From assembly GCA_040752635.1 (NCBI GenBank), contig JBFMGS010000083.1:1-7750 (forward strand): a stretch of 7,750 bases of DNA, read 5' to 3'. Shown piece after piece: positions 1 through 5,253 of this stretch (positions within the stretch are counted from its first letter, which is position 1; the number at the start of each line of letters is the position of its first letter). Source of the stretch: JBFMGS01 sp040752635 (GTDB taxonomy: Bacteria; Bacillota; SHA-98; UBA4971). The position numbers were made by a program, and so were the translations under genes. The notes beneath the pieces are model-generated. The model ran no database searches, was not told where the DNA came from, and saw only the letters and a list, made by a program, of their open reading frames with translations.

Positions 1-133
1 CAAGCGCGCGGGCGTGGGCGATGCTCCCCTCGATATCCTCCCGGTAAAGCCTCCTGTCGAACGGTATCGACGCGGTAAATGCCTCAACCACGCCCGCGGT
101 ATCCTTTTCAAACCTTCCCGCCCACAGCTTCAA
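1..133 (-). CDS. argH: argininosuccinate lyase, N-terminal 44 residues (cut by window edge)
   Basis: Last enzyme of arginine synthesis: it splits argininosuccinate into arginine and fumarate in the cytoplasm. Only the N-terminus is inside the window, and the frame is open to the left edge. It begins (M)KLWAGRFEK, followed by VEAFTASIPFDRRLY and REDIEGSIAHARAL. This is the conserved opening of the ArgH family of the fumarase/aspartase superfamily: the W-x-G-R-F block, then D-I-x-G-S-x-A-H at residues 33-40. The start is TTG at 133-131, chosen because GGAGG (146-142) lies 8 nt upstream and the protein then begins exactly where family members do. A GTG at 157 in the same frame is a less likely alternative. 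The start lies inside argG, with a 26-nt overlap in another frame, so translation is probably coupled to argG. Identity is near certain; nothing can be said of the rest of the protein. Confidence 0.93.
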   Translation of the reverse strand, partial: MKLWAGRFEKDTAGVVEAFTASIPFDRRLYREDIEGSIAHARAL

Positions 134-1358
134 GAACCTCGCCTCCGCATATGGCACCCGTCTTGCTTCTTACCCTAGCGGCAACAGTCGTCGGGAGCCC
201 GAAGATCTCGATGAACCCTTCCGCCGCCGCATGACGGAACGCATCATGCTTGTCGTAGGTGGCAAGCGAGTAATCGTACAAGGAGAACGGAGACTTGCGC
301 CCGACCACCGTGGCAGACCCCTTGAACAGCCTCAGGCGCACCGTGCCGGTCACCGTCTCCTGGGTCTTTTCGATGAAGGCGTCGAGAGCTTCGCGAAGCG
401 GTGAGAACCACAGGCCAAAGTAAGCTACCTCAGCGTACTTTTGGTCTATGATCTGCTTCATGTGGTAAGTCTCGCGCGGGAGGGTCAGGCTTTCCAGGTC
501 CCTGTGGGCCGCGATGAGTGCGACCGCGGCAGGCGCCTCGTACACCTCTCTGGACTTGATGCCTACTAGCCTGTTCTCGATCTGATCAATCCGGCCAACG
601 CCATGGGTGCCAGAAAGCATATTGAGCCTGGAAACCATCTCCACGGGGTCCATCCGCACGCCGTCGAGGCTGACCGGAGCTCCTGCCTCGAACCCGATCT
701 CTACGTAGGCAGGACTGTCGGGGCAATCGGCGGGGTCAGAGGTCCATGCGAACGCGTCTGAAGGCGGCTCCTGCCACGGGTCTTCCAGAACTCCGCACTC
801 TATGCTCCTGCCCCAGAGGTTCTCGTCTATGCTGTACGGGCTCTTGGAGGTCACAGGGACGGGAATGCCCCGCTCCTTCGCGTACTCGATCTCCTCTTCG
901 CGCGACATCGGCCACTCCCGGACGGGCGCGATCACAGAAAGGTCAGGGTCAAGGGCGGATATTGAGACATCGAACCTCACCTGGTCGTTCCCCTTGCCAG
1001 TGCAACCGTGTGCGACGGCGTCTGCGCCTTCTCTGCGGGCTACGTCAACGAGCACCTTTGCTATGAGCGGTCTCGACAGCGCCGCGCTCAAGGGGTACCT
1101 CCCCTCGTAGAGCCCGTTGGCCTTCAGGCTCCTGAAAGCGTAGTCCTCCAGAAACTCCCTGCGCGCGTCGATCACATACGAACGTACCGCCCCGATCTTC
1201 AGGGCCTTTTCCCTGATGAAGTCGAGATCCTTCTTGGCGCCGACATCCACGGCAACCGCGATGACATCAGCGGAGTATCGCTCCTGTATCCATCGTATGG
1301 CAACGGAGGTGTCAAGCCCTCCCGAGTATGCCAGAACAACCTTGCGAGCGGTTTTCAC
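108..1358 (-). CDS. argG: argininosuccinate synthase
   Basis: ATP-dependent ligase joining citrulline and aspartate into argininosuccinate in the cytoplasm, penultimate step of the pathway. The 416-residue protein matches the usual length of the family. Near the N-terminus is the PP-loop AYSGGLDTS (residues 10-18), which binds ATP. HGCTGKGNDQVRF (117-129) and the later SPYSIDENLWGRSIECG block are also diagnostic. The start is GTG at 1358 (VKTARKVVLAYSGG), supported by GGGAGG at 1371-1366, 7 nt upstream. The frame stays open upstream to 1451, but those extra 31 codons lie inside argF and precede the conserved N-terminus, so they are excluded. The first 47 nt overlap the 3' end of argF, and the last 26 nt overlap the start of argH. 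Such tight packing points to one transcript and coupled translation. No unusual residues noted. Confidence 0.97.
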   Translation of the reverse strand: MKTARKVVLAYSGGLDTSVAIRWIQERYSADVIAVAVDVGAKKDLDFIREKALKIGAVRSYVIDARREFLEDYAFRSLKANGLYEGRYPLSAALSRPLIAKVLVDVARREGADAVAHGCTGKGNDQVRFDVSISALDPDLSVIAPVREWPMSREEEIEYAKERGIPVPVTSKSPYSIDENLWGRSIECGVLEDPWQEPPSDAFAWTSDPADCPDSPAYVEIGFEAGAPVSLDGVRMDPVEMVSRLNMLSGTHGVGRIDQIENRLVGIKSREVYEAPAAVALIAAHRDLESLTLPRETYHMKQIIDQKYAEVAYFGLWFSPLREALDAFIEKTQETVTGTVRLRLFKGSATVVGRKSPFSLYDYSLATYDKHDAFRHAAAEGFIEIFGLPTTVAARVRSKTGAICGGEVLEAVGGKV

Positions 1359-2295
1359 CGGCCTTCCTCCCTTGCATGAGCAGGACGAGGATGGCCTTCT
1401 GAACGTGAAGACGGTTTTCAGCCTCGTCGAACACGACACAGTGACGTCCATCCATCACCTCGTCGGTGATCTCCTCTCCCCTGTGCGCCGGAAGGCAGTG
1501 CATGACCATGACGTCGTTGTTCCCTGACGCCTCGACGAGATCCATGTTGACCTGGTAGCCTGCGAGGGCCTGGGCTTTCTTCTCCCTCTCGGCTTCCTGA
1601 CCCATGCTCGCCCACACGTCGGTATATATTACGTCGGCGCCCTTCACCGCTTCCCGCGGGCTGTGGGTGACCTCGATGGTGGCACCGGTCGCTTTCGCGT
1701 CCTCCTGCGCAAGCCTCACGATTTCAGGCAGAGGCTCGTAACCGGGTGGACACGCCACCGTAACGTTCATGCCGACCTTGGCGCCGCCGAACATGAGGCT
1801 GTGGGCTACGTTGTTGCCGTCCCCTACGTAAACCATCTTCAACCCTTTCGTCCTGCCCCTTTTCTCATATACGGTAAAATAGTCAGCCAGGACCTGACAG
1901 GGGTGCAAAAGGTCTGTCAGGCCGTTTATCACCGGGACCGTGCCGTACCTGGCCAGGTCCTCCACATCTTTATGGTCGAACGTGCGTATCATAATGCCGT
2001 CCACGTAGCGCGATAGCACCCGCGCTGTATCGGCAATGGTCTCTCCCCTCCTGAGCTGGAGTTCCTGTGCGCTCAGGAAAAGCCCGTACCCGCCAAGTTG
2101 CCATATGGCCACCTCAAACGATACCCTCGTGCGGGTAGATGGCTTCTGGAATATCATGGCAAGCGTCTTCCCGCGAAGCAGGTGGTGCTCCACCCCGACC
2201 CGGGTCTCTTCCTTCAGCTCTGCACTTACCTCGAAGATCTTTTCGACCTCCGCGATGCTGAGATCGTGAATGGAGAGAAGGCTTTTCCCCGTCAT
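1312..2295 (-). CDS. argF: ornithine carbamoyltransferase
   Basis: Transfers the carbamoyl group from carbamoyl phosphate to ornithine, giving citrulline; cytoplasmic, normally trimeric. From ATG 2295 the protein has 327 residues. The carbamoyl-phosphate loop STRTR is at 53-57, HPCQ at 131-134, DVWASMG at 226-232 and the ornithine loop HCLPAHRG at 266-273. These identify an OTC rather than aspartate transcarbamylase. MTGKSLLSIHDLS matches where OTCs usually begin, but this ATG has no clear ribosome binding site. In-frame GTG codons at 2349 and 2340 lie 2 and 11 nt after AAGGA (2356-2352) and would give 345 or 342 residues, so the start is uncertain. The family normally ends near VQKAILVLLM (codon ending at 1375). 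Here 20 more residues follow, encoded by the argG ribosome binding site and first argG codons. The gene follows a long gap after argD and may have its own promoter. Confidence 0.95.
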   Translation of the reverse strand: MTGKSLLSIHDLSIAEVEKIFEVSAELKEETRVGVEHHLLRGKTLAMIFQKPSTRTRVSFEVAIWQLGGYGLFLSAQELQLRRGETIADTARVLSRYVDGIMIRTFDHKDVEDLARYGTVPVINGLTDLLHPCQVLADYFTVYEKRGRTKGLKMVYVGDGNNVAHSLMFGGAKVGMNVTVACPPGYEPLPEIVRLAQEDAKATGATIEVTHSPREAVKGADVIYTDVWASMGQEAEREKKAQALAGYQVNMDLVEASGNNDVMVMHCLPAHRGEEITDEVMDGRHCVVFDEAENRLHVQKAILVLLMQGRKAGENRSQGCSGILGRA

Positions 2296-2385
2296 CCCGA
2301 GAGCAACATCGTCGTAAAGGTATTGGCGGTCGTCTGTCACATCTAACACCGTCCTTCTTCTTTAAGAGCTTGCACCGGCTGTGGC

Positions 2386-2413
2386 TATATCTGCCACGGC
2401 GCACCGTGATATA
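2386..2413. promoter_or_regulatory. AT-flanked dyad with ARG-box-like half site, before argF
   Basis: On the coding strand of argF, TATATC and GATATA form 6-bp outer arms around an inner CACGG-TGCG-CCGTG hairpin (2395-2408), with a 4-nt bulge on one side. The plus strand continues ATATTCAAG through 2419, which matches one half of the Bacillus-type ARG box (ATTCAAG); the other half is not conserved. TTGAAT followed about 20 nt later by GATATA could be a poorly spaced sigma-70-type promoter. The dyad ends 37 to 91 nt before the candidate argF starts. An ArgR operator or internal promoter is an inference; the dyad itself is seen directly. Confidence 0.35.
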
Positions 2414-2445
2414 TTCAAGCGTGGGGAAAAAACTCCTTCCCCGCA

Positions 2446-2470
2446 CTTAAGCTCCGCTCTCACGCTTAAG
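2446..2470. repeat. inverted repeat CTTAAGC-(11)-GCTTAAG
   Basis: Perfect 7-bp arms at 2446-2452 and 2464-2470 with an 11-nt spacer, located about 150 bp upstream of the argF ATG. It has no following U-tract in either direction, so it is not a standard terminator. It could be a protein binding site or an RNA hairpin; its function is unknown. Confidence 0.5.
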
Positions 2471-2677
2471 CCTCGGTCCTATCTATGACGCCCGGACTGT
2501 GTTAGACGATCCTCGGCTGCTACGTCACCTCCCTCGCGCCCGCTCTCCACGAGCACGCTTCTCTCCGGGACCACACCTGCAGCGGGCTTCTATGTACCGC
2601 ACTCTCGCAAGTCCGCGCCCGGGCCATCAGGCTGCCAGATCTTGAGCAGCAATGGTCGCTGGAGGCCGCGCGATTGC

Positions 2678-3973
2678 TCAGGTGCCGGCAGCAAACACTG
2701 ACGCCATCGCCTTCTCCAGGATTGCTGCAGCCTCATCGATCTCCGCCATGCTTACAATGAGCGGCGGTAGAAACCGCAGAGTTGTGTCGCTCACGGCGTT
2801 CACCAGGAGGCCGCAGCCGGCGCATGCCGCGGCGACCTCGCGTGCCGGAGCCAGGATCTTGCCCTGCGGATCGCGCCCGAGTTCCATGCCGATCATGAGC
2901 CCCTTGCCCCTGACCTCCAGCACTTGCGGGAACCTTGCGGCGAGGACGCCTAGCCTACCCATGAAGTACCTGCCTGCCTCGGCGGCGTGCTCGATTATGC
3001 CCTCCGCCTTGATGGTCTTCACCACAGCCAGCGCCGCAGCGCAGGCCAGCGGGTTTCCTCCGAAAGTGGATGCGTGGGTGCCGGGCGTGAACGCGGCCGC
3101 GACCTCGTCCTTCGCGAGAAGAGCTCCGATCGGAACGCCGCCGCCCAGAGCCTTCGCAAGCGTCACCGCGTCAGGCTCGATGCCGTAATGCTCAAAGGCG
3201 AACATCTTTCCCGTGCGCCCCATCCCCGTTTGCACTTCGTCGAGAACAAGCAGGACGCCGTTATCATCGCAAAGCTGCCGCACCTTCTTGAAGTAAGAGC
3301 CATCGGCCACGTGCACCCCGCCCTCGCCCTGGATAGGCTCGAGCATCACAGCAGCAGTCTCAGGGGTAATCGCGTTCTCGAGGGCTGTCACATCGCTGAA
3401 AGGCACATACTTGAACCCCGCGGGCAGCGGCTCGAAACCCTTCTGGTACTTGGGTTGCCCTGTGGCAGTGATCGTGGCGAGAGTCCTGCCGTGGAATGAC
3501 CCCCATGCCGTGATGATCTCGTAGCGGCCCTCGCCGTGTTTCATCTTGGCGTACTTCCGGGCCAGCTTGATCGCGGCTTCATTTGCCTCCGCGCCGCTGT
3601 TACAGAAAAACGCCTTGCCGAATGGGCTGCCATCCAAAAGAACTCGGGCAAGAATCGCTTGTGCCTCGATGAGGTATAAGTTGGAGCAGTGGAGTAAGCT
3701 TTCGGCCTGCTCCCGGATGGCAGCCACAACCGCAGGATGGCAGTGCCCAAGCCCGCACACGGCGATGCCTCCGAGAAAGTCCAGGTACTCGCGCCCCTCG
3801 GCGTCCCACACCCGGGCGCCCGACCCGCGCACAGGCGCGATCATGGCCCTTGAGTATGTATGCATCAGGTATCGCGCGGATAGGTCTGCTATCTCTGCTG
3901 TAGCCAGATGCCTTGCAGGTCCCTGGGTGGTAACTCCACCCTGCTGGGTCACAGCACAGGTTGCCACGTTCAC
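2678..3973 (-). CDS. argD: acetylornithine aminotransferase
   Basis: PLP-dependent class III aminotransferase converting N-acetylglutamate semialdehyde and glutamate to N-acetylornithine and 2-oxoglutarate; cytoplasmic. From GTG 3973 it has 431 residues. Motifs in order: YLMHTY near 35, GLGHCHPAVV at 74-83, CNSGAEANEAAIKLARKY at 124-141 (phosphate binding), LDEVQTGMGRTG at 244-255, LAKALGGGVPIGA at 272-284 with Lys274 as the PLP lysine, and GTHASTFGGNPL at 298-309. An in-frame TGA at 3979-3977 prevents an earlier start. About 25 residues precede the region where the family usually begins, and none of the GTG codons at 3973, 3967 and 3952 has a good ribosome binding site, so the start is uncertain. 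GTG 3973 overlaps the TGA of the small frame upstream (GTGA), which would allow re-initiation. Related transaminases such as LysN/DapC cannot be fully excluded, but the operon makes argD the clear choice. Confidence 0.95.
   Translation of the reverse strand: MNVATCAVTQQGGVTTQGPARHLATAEIADLSARYLMHTYSRAMIAPVRGSGARVWDAEGREYLDFLGGIAVCGLGHCHPAVVAAIREQAESLLHCSNLYLIEAQAILARVLLDGSPFGKAFFCNSGAEANEAAIKLARKYAKMKHGEGRYEIITAWGSFHGRTLATITATGQPKYQKGFEPLPAGFKYVPFSDVTALENAITPETAAVMLEPIQGEGGVHVADGSYFKKVRQLCDDNGVLLVLDEVQTGMGRTGKMFAFEHYGIEPDAVTLAKALGGGVPIGALLAKDEVAAAFTPGTHASTFGGNPLACAAALAVVKTIKAEGIIEHAAEAGRYFMGRLGVLAARFPQVLEVRGKGLMIGMELGRDPQGKILAPAREVAAACAGCGLLVNAVSDTTLRFLPPLIVSMAEIDEAAAILEKAMASVFAAGT
3925..3941. 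repeat. perfect 6-bp hairpin inside argD 5' codons
   Basis: GGGTGG-AGTTA-CCACCC in the reading direction of argD, covering about codons 12-16. A GC-rich 6-bp stem with a 5-nt loop so close to the start could slow ribosome loading or elongation. It lies in the poorly conserved N-terminal extension, so it may also mean that translation starts later than 3973. Confidence 0.4.
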
Positions 3974-4068
3974 CGCTCACGCTGCCGAGAGGCTCTCACC
4001 GAACGGCTCTCGTCGCCGCAAGCCGTCGCGAGGAACGGCAGCTCCCTCCTTTCCTTGCGGAACCTCAA
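3970..4068 (-). CDS. possible small Arg-rich frame bridging argB and argD
   Basis: An unrecognised 32-codon frame that exactly fills the argB-argD gap. Its TTG start (4068-4066) overlaps the argB stop TGA (4067-4065). Its own TGA (3972-3970) overlaps the argD GTG (3973-3971). Nine of 32 residues are Arg: it begins (M)RFRKERREL and ends SRSVRASRQRER, with no membrane segment. AAGGGG lies only 2 nt before the TTG, so initiation would rely on coupling. Its codons 7-8 carry a strong AAGGAGGG (4051-4044) with no ATG, GTG or TTG at proper distance below it. It could be a leader or coupling peptide sensing charged tRNA-Arg. It could also be a chance open frame in GC-rich DNA, where Arg codons are common. 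No homology can be claimed. Confidence 0.2.
   Translation of the reverse strand: MRFRKERRELPFLATACGDESRSVRASRQRER
4022..4039. repeat. small hairpin below an orphan Shine-Dalgarno, argB-argD gap
   Basis: GCCGT (4022-4026) and ACGGC (4035-4039) pair with an 8-nt loop. In reading direction the hairpin follows directly after AAGGAGGG (4051-4044). The rest of the gap has a repeated GAGAGCC and a GAGAG-C-CTCTC palindrome, so the argD leader RNA is probably folded. No U-tract follows. Confidence 0.35.
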
Positions 4069-5021
4069 TACCCCTTGCCACCGATGTTCCATCCCTGGCC
4101 TCCGATGATCATGGTGCCGATTCCCTTGTTCGTGAACATCTCAAGTAGAAGCGAATGGGGGCGGCGCCCGTCTATTATGTGGGTCCTGGGCACGCCCTTC
4201 TCGAGGGCGGTAATACACGCATCTACCTTGGGAATCATGCCGGAAGCCACACGCCCATCGGCTATCATCTGCTTCACGTCGGCAATACTCACCTGGGGCA
4301 CAAGCGACGACGGATCAGCCGGGTCGCCGAGAATGCCCTCAACATCCGTAAGGACCACGAGCTTATAGGCCCTGAGGGCCCCCGCGAGATGCCCCGCCAG
4401 GTGATCCGCGTTGATGTTCAGCGTGGCGCCGCTATCATCCGAAGCTATCGGCGATATGACGGGTATGAACCCCTCCCGGCACACCACGTCGATGATCTCA
4501 GTGTTAATGGACTCGACGTTGCCCACATACCCGAGGTCGACCCCCTGGTCGCCCGGACCTGCCGCCGAGCTGCCCCCGCCACAGGAAGACACATTCGCCC
4601 TCATCGCCTCTGGCGGTTTTCTCCTGGCGGCGACGAGGTTGCCATCCTTGCCTGACAAGCCGAGCGCCTTGCCCCCTGCCCGGTTGACGAGGGTGACAAT
4701 GTCCTTGTTGATCTTGCCTGTGAGCACCATCTCGGCGATCTCAGCCGTTTCGCTGTCGGTCACACGCAACCCGTTGACGAACACCGGCTCCCTGCCAAGG
4801 CGCCTCATGATTTCCGTTATCTCTTTGCCGCCGCCGTGAACCACGACAGGGTTCATGCCGATATACCTCAAGAGGACGATGTCCTGGGCTACCATCTCCT
4901 TGAGTGCAGGGTCGGCCATCGCAGCGCCGCCGTACTTTATCACGACCGTCTTCCCAAAGAACATCCTGATATAGGGCAGGGCTTCAACGAGCACCTCAGC
5001 CTTTTCCGTAACGCAGTCCAT
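4065..5021 (-). CDS. argB: acetylglutamate kinase
   Basis: Amino-acid-kinase family enzyme that phosphorylates N-acetylglutamate with ATP; cytoplasmic. 318 residues, slightly longer than usual. The N-terminal helix VLVEALPYIRMFFGK (10-24) precedes the nucleotide loop VVIKYGG (26-32, Lys29). Then follow VHGGGKE (61-67), FVNGLRVTD with Arg86, LNINADHLAG (201-210), LTDVEG (224-229) and GMIPKV with Lys265. The N-helix, which short E. coli-type enzymes lack, is typical of hexameric arginine-inhibited kinases such as that of Thermotoga. Feedback inhibition by arginine is therefore likely, and fits the ArgJ cycle. Two oddities: a Gly/Ser/Ala-rich insert around 137-160 between GKDGNLVAAR and VDLGYVG, and a tail (GWNIGGKGY) beyond the usual KGIGTMI ending. 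The start is ATG 5021 with GAGGTGA (5034-5028) 6 nt upstream. The stop overlaps the small frame leading to argD. Confidence 0.97.
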   Translation of the reverse strand: MDCVTEKAEVLVEALPYIRMFFGKTVVIKYGGAAMADPALKEMVAQDIVLLRYIGMNPVVVHGGGKEITEIMRRLGREPVFVNGLRVTDSETAEIAEMVLTGKINKDIVTLVNRAGGKALGLSGKDGNLVAARRKPPEAMRANVSSCGGGSSAAGPGDQGVDLGYVGNVESINTEIIDVVCREGFIPVISPIASDDSGATLNINADHLAGHLAGALRAYKLVVLTDVEGILGDPADPSSLVPQVSIADVKQMIADGRVASGMIPKVDACITALEKGVPRTHIIDGRRPHSLLLEMFTNKGIGTMIIGGQGWNIGGKGY

Positions 5022-5046
5022 CTTGCCTCACCTCGCGCCAAGCTTC

Positions 5047-5079
5047 TCACGTGGCTTTTCTGCGAAAACAGGACACCAT
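5047..5079 (-). other. short frame MVSCFRRKAT before argB
   Basis: ATG (5079) to TGA (5047) encodes 10 residues with tandem Arg codons and a Lys, ending 25 nt before argB. A small TTTTC-GCA-GAAAA hairpin (5056-5068) covers the Arg codons. There is no visible ribosome binding site, so expression is doubtful. It could be a leader peptide or simply chance. Confidence 0.12.
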
Positions 5080-5128
5080 GCTGAATTGGTGGCCGGAAAT
5101 CTATGCCGCTTTTGACTGTGCGATCTCT

Positions 5129-5239
5129 GCACTGGGTTGCCGGTGTGGCACTCGGTACCATCCGAATTCCACACACCCCCTCGTGCAATCACCGGCAACC
5201 CTTACCAAAGTGTGATAATCAGGCCAAGGTTCCCAGTGC
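5129..5239 (-). promoter_or_regulatory. possible multi-helix leader RNA of argB
   Basis: GCACTGGG (5129-5136) is perfectly complementary to CCCAGTGC (5232-5239), enclosing the 12-bp stem-loop. Five bases of it can pair as a closing helix while the large hairpin forms, giving a multibranch fold. If all 8 bp pair, three bases (5134-5136) are taken from the large hairpin. The GCAC part (5129-5132) can also pair locally with GTGC at 5118-5121. Alternative pairings of one segment are typical of switching leaders, but no known riboswitch class is recognisable, and this is inference from pairing alone. Confidence 0.25.
5134..5201. repeat. large stem-loop with perfect 12-bp stem, argJ-argB gap
   Basis: GGGTTGCCGGTG (5134-5145) and CACCGGCAACCC (5190-5201) are perfectly complementary around a 44-nt loop. 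The helix can continue past a 2x3 internal loop with GCAC/GTGC (5148-5151 and 5183-5186). No U-tract follows in reading direction, so it does not look like an intrinsic terminator. Candidate roles are an RNA processing or pausing site, a cis-regulatory RNA for argB-argD, or a small repeat element with inverted ends. No target-site duplication was found by eye. The pairing is seen directly; the role is unknown. Confidence 0.6.
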
Positions 5240-5253
5240 TTCGCGGGAGCAAG

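Larger units (their letters stand above)
2296..2677 (-). other. long argD-argF intergenic region, no convincing gene
   Basis: The largest gap in the cluster: 382 bp if argF starts at 2295, 328 bp if at 2349. The half near argD (2677-2475) shows only a weak imperfect hairpin just after the argD stop (GCAAT arms at 2649-2653 and 2673-2677) and short unsupported frames. The half near argF (2475-2350) holds a CTTAAGC inverted repeat, a T-run flanked by GGGGAA/TTCCCC (about 2422-2442), an AT-rich dyad and an AAGGA site. Many operons of this type carry carA and carB between argD and argF. No trace of them is recognisable here. No intrinsic terminator with a proper U-tract was found, so read-through from argD is possible, but an internal argF promoter is equally plausible. 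Confidence 0.6.

Noticed and set aside
1359..1451. 31-codon N-terminal extension of argG
   Set aside because: It lies inside argF in another frame, precedes the conserved KVVLAYSGG start and has no family similarity; GTG 1358 has a good ribosome site.
746..1527. Several plus-strand frames of 102-123 codons opposite argG and argF
   Set aside because: Antisense shadows of GC-rich genes, Arg/Pro/Ser-rich with no domain, and the genes below them are certain. The same applies to plus-strand frames opposite argD, argB, argJ and argC.
2422..2442. GGGGAA...TTTTTTCCCC as an intrinsic terminator
   Set aside because: The T-run lies within the loop and stem rather than after the stem, so it would not terminate transcription.
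2114..2446. 110-codon Arg-rich minus-strand frame with GTG start and GGAG upstream, running into argF
   Set aside because: Two thirds of it is an out-of-frame shadow of argF; Arg richness is expected from GC-rich codons. A leader-peptide role is possible but unsupported.
2520..2627. 35-codon ATG frame in the argD-argF gap
   Set aside because: No ribosome binding site, composition looks random, no recognisable motif.
2296..2677. Decayed carA or carB between argD and argF
   Set aside because: None of the gap's reading frames that I translated resembles the CarA start or any carbamoyl phosphate synthase motif.
4940..5188. 82-codon minus-strand frame over the argJ-argB gap
   Set aside because: TTG start without a ribosome site; it runs into argB out of frame and shows no family features.
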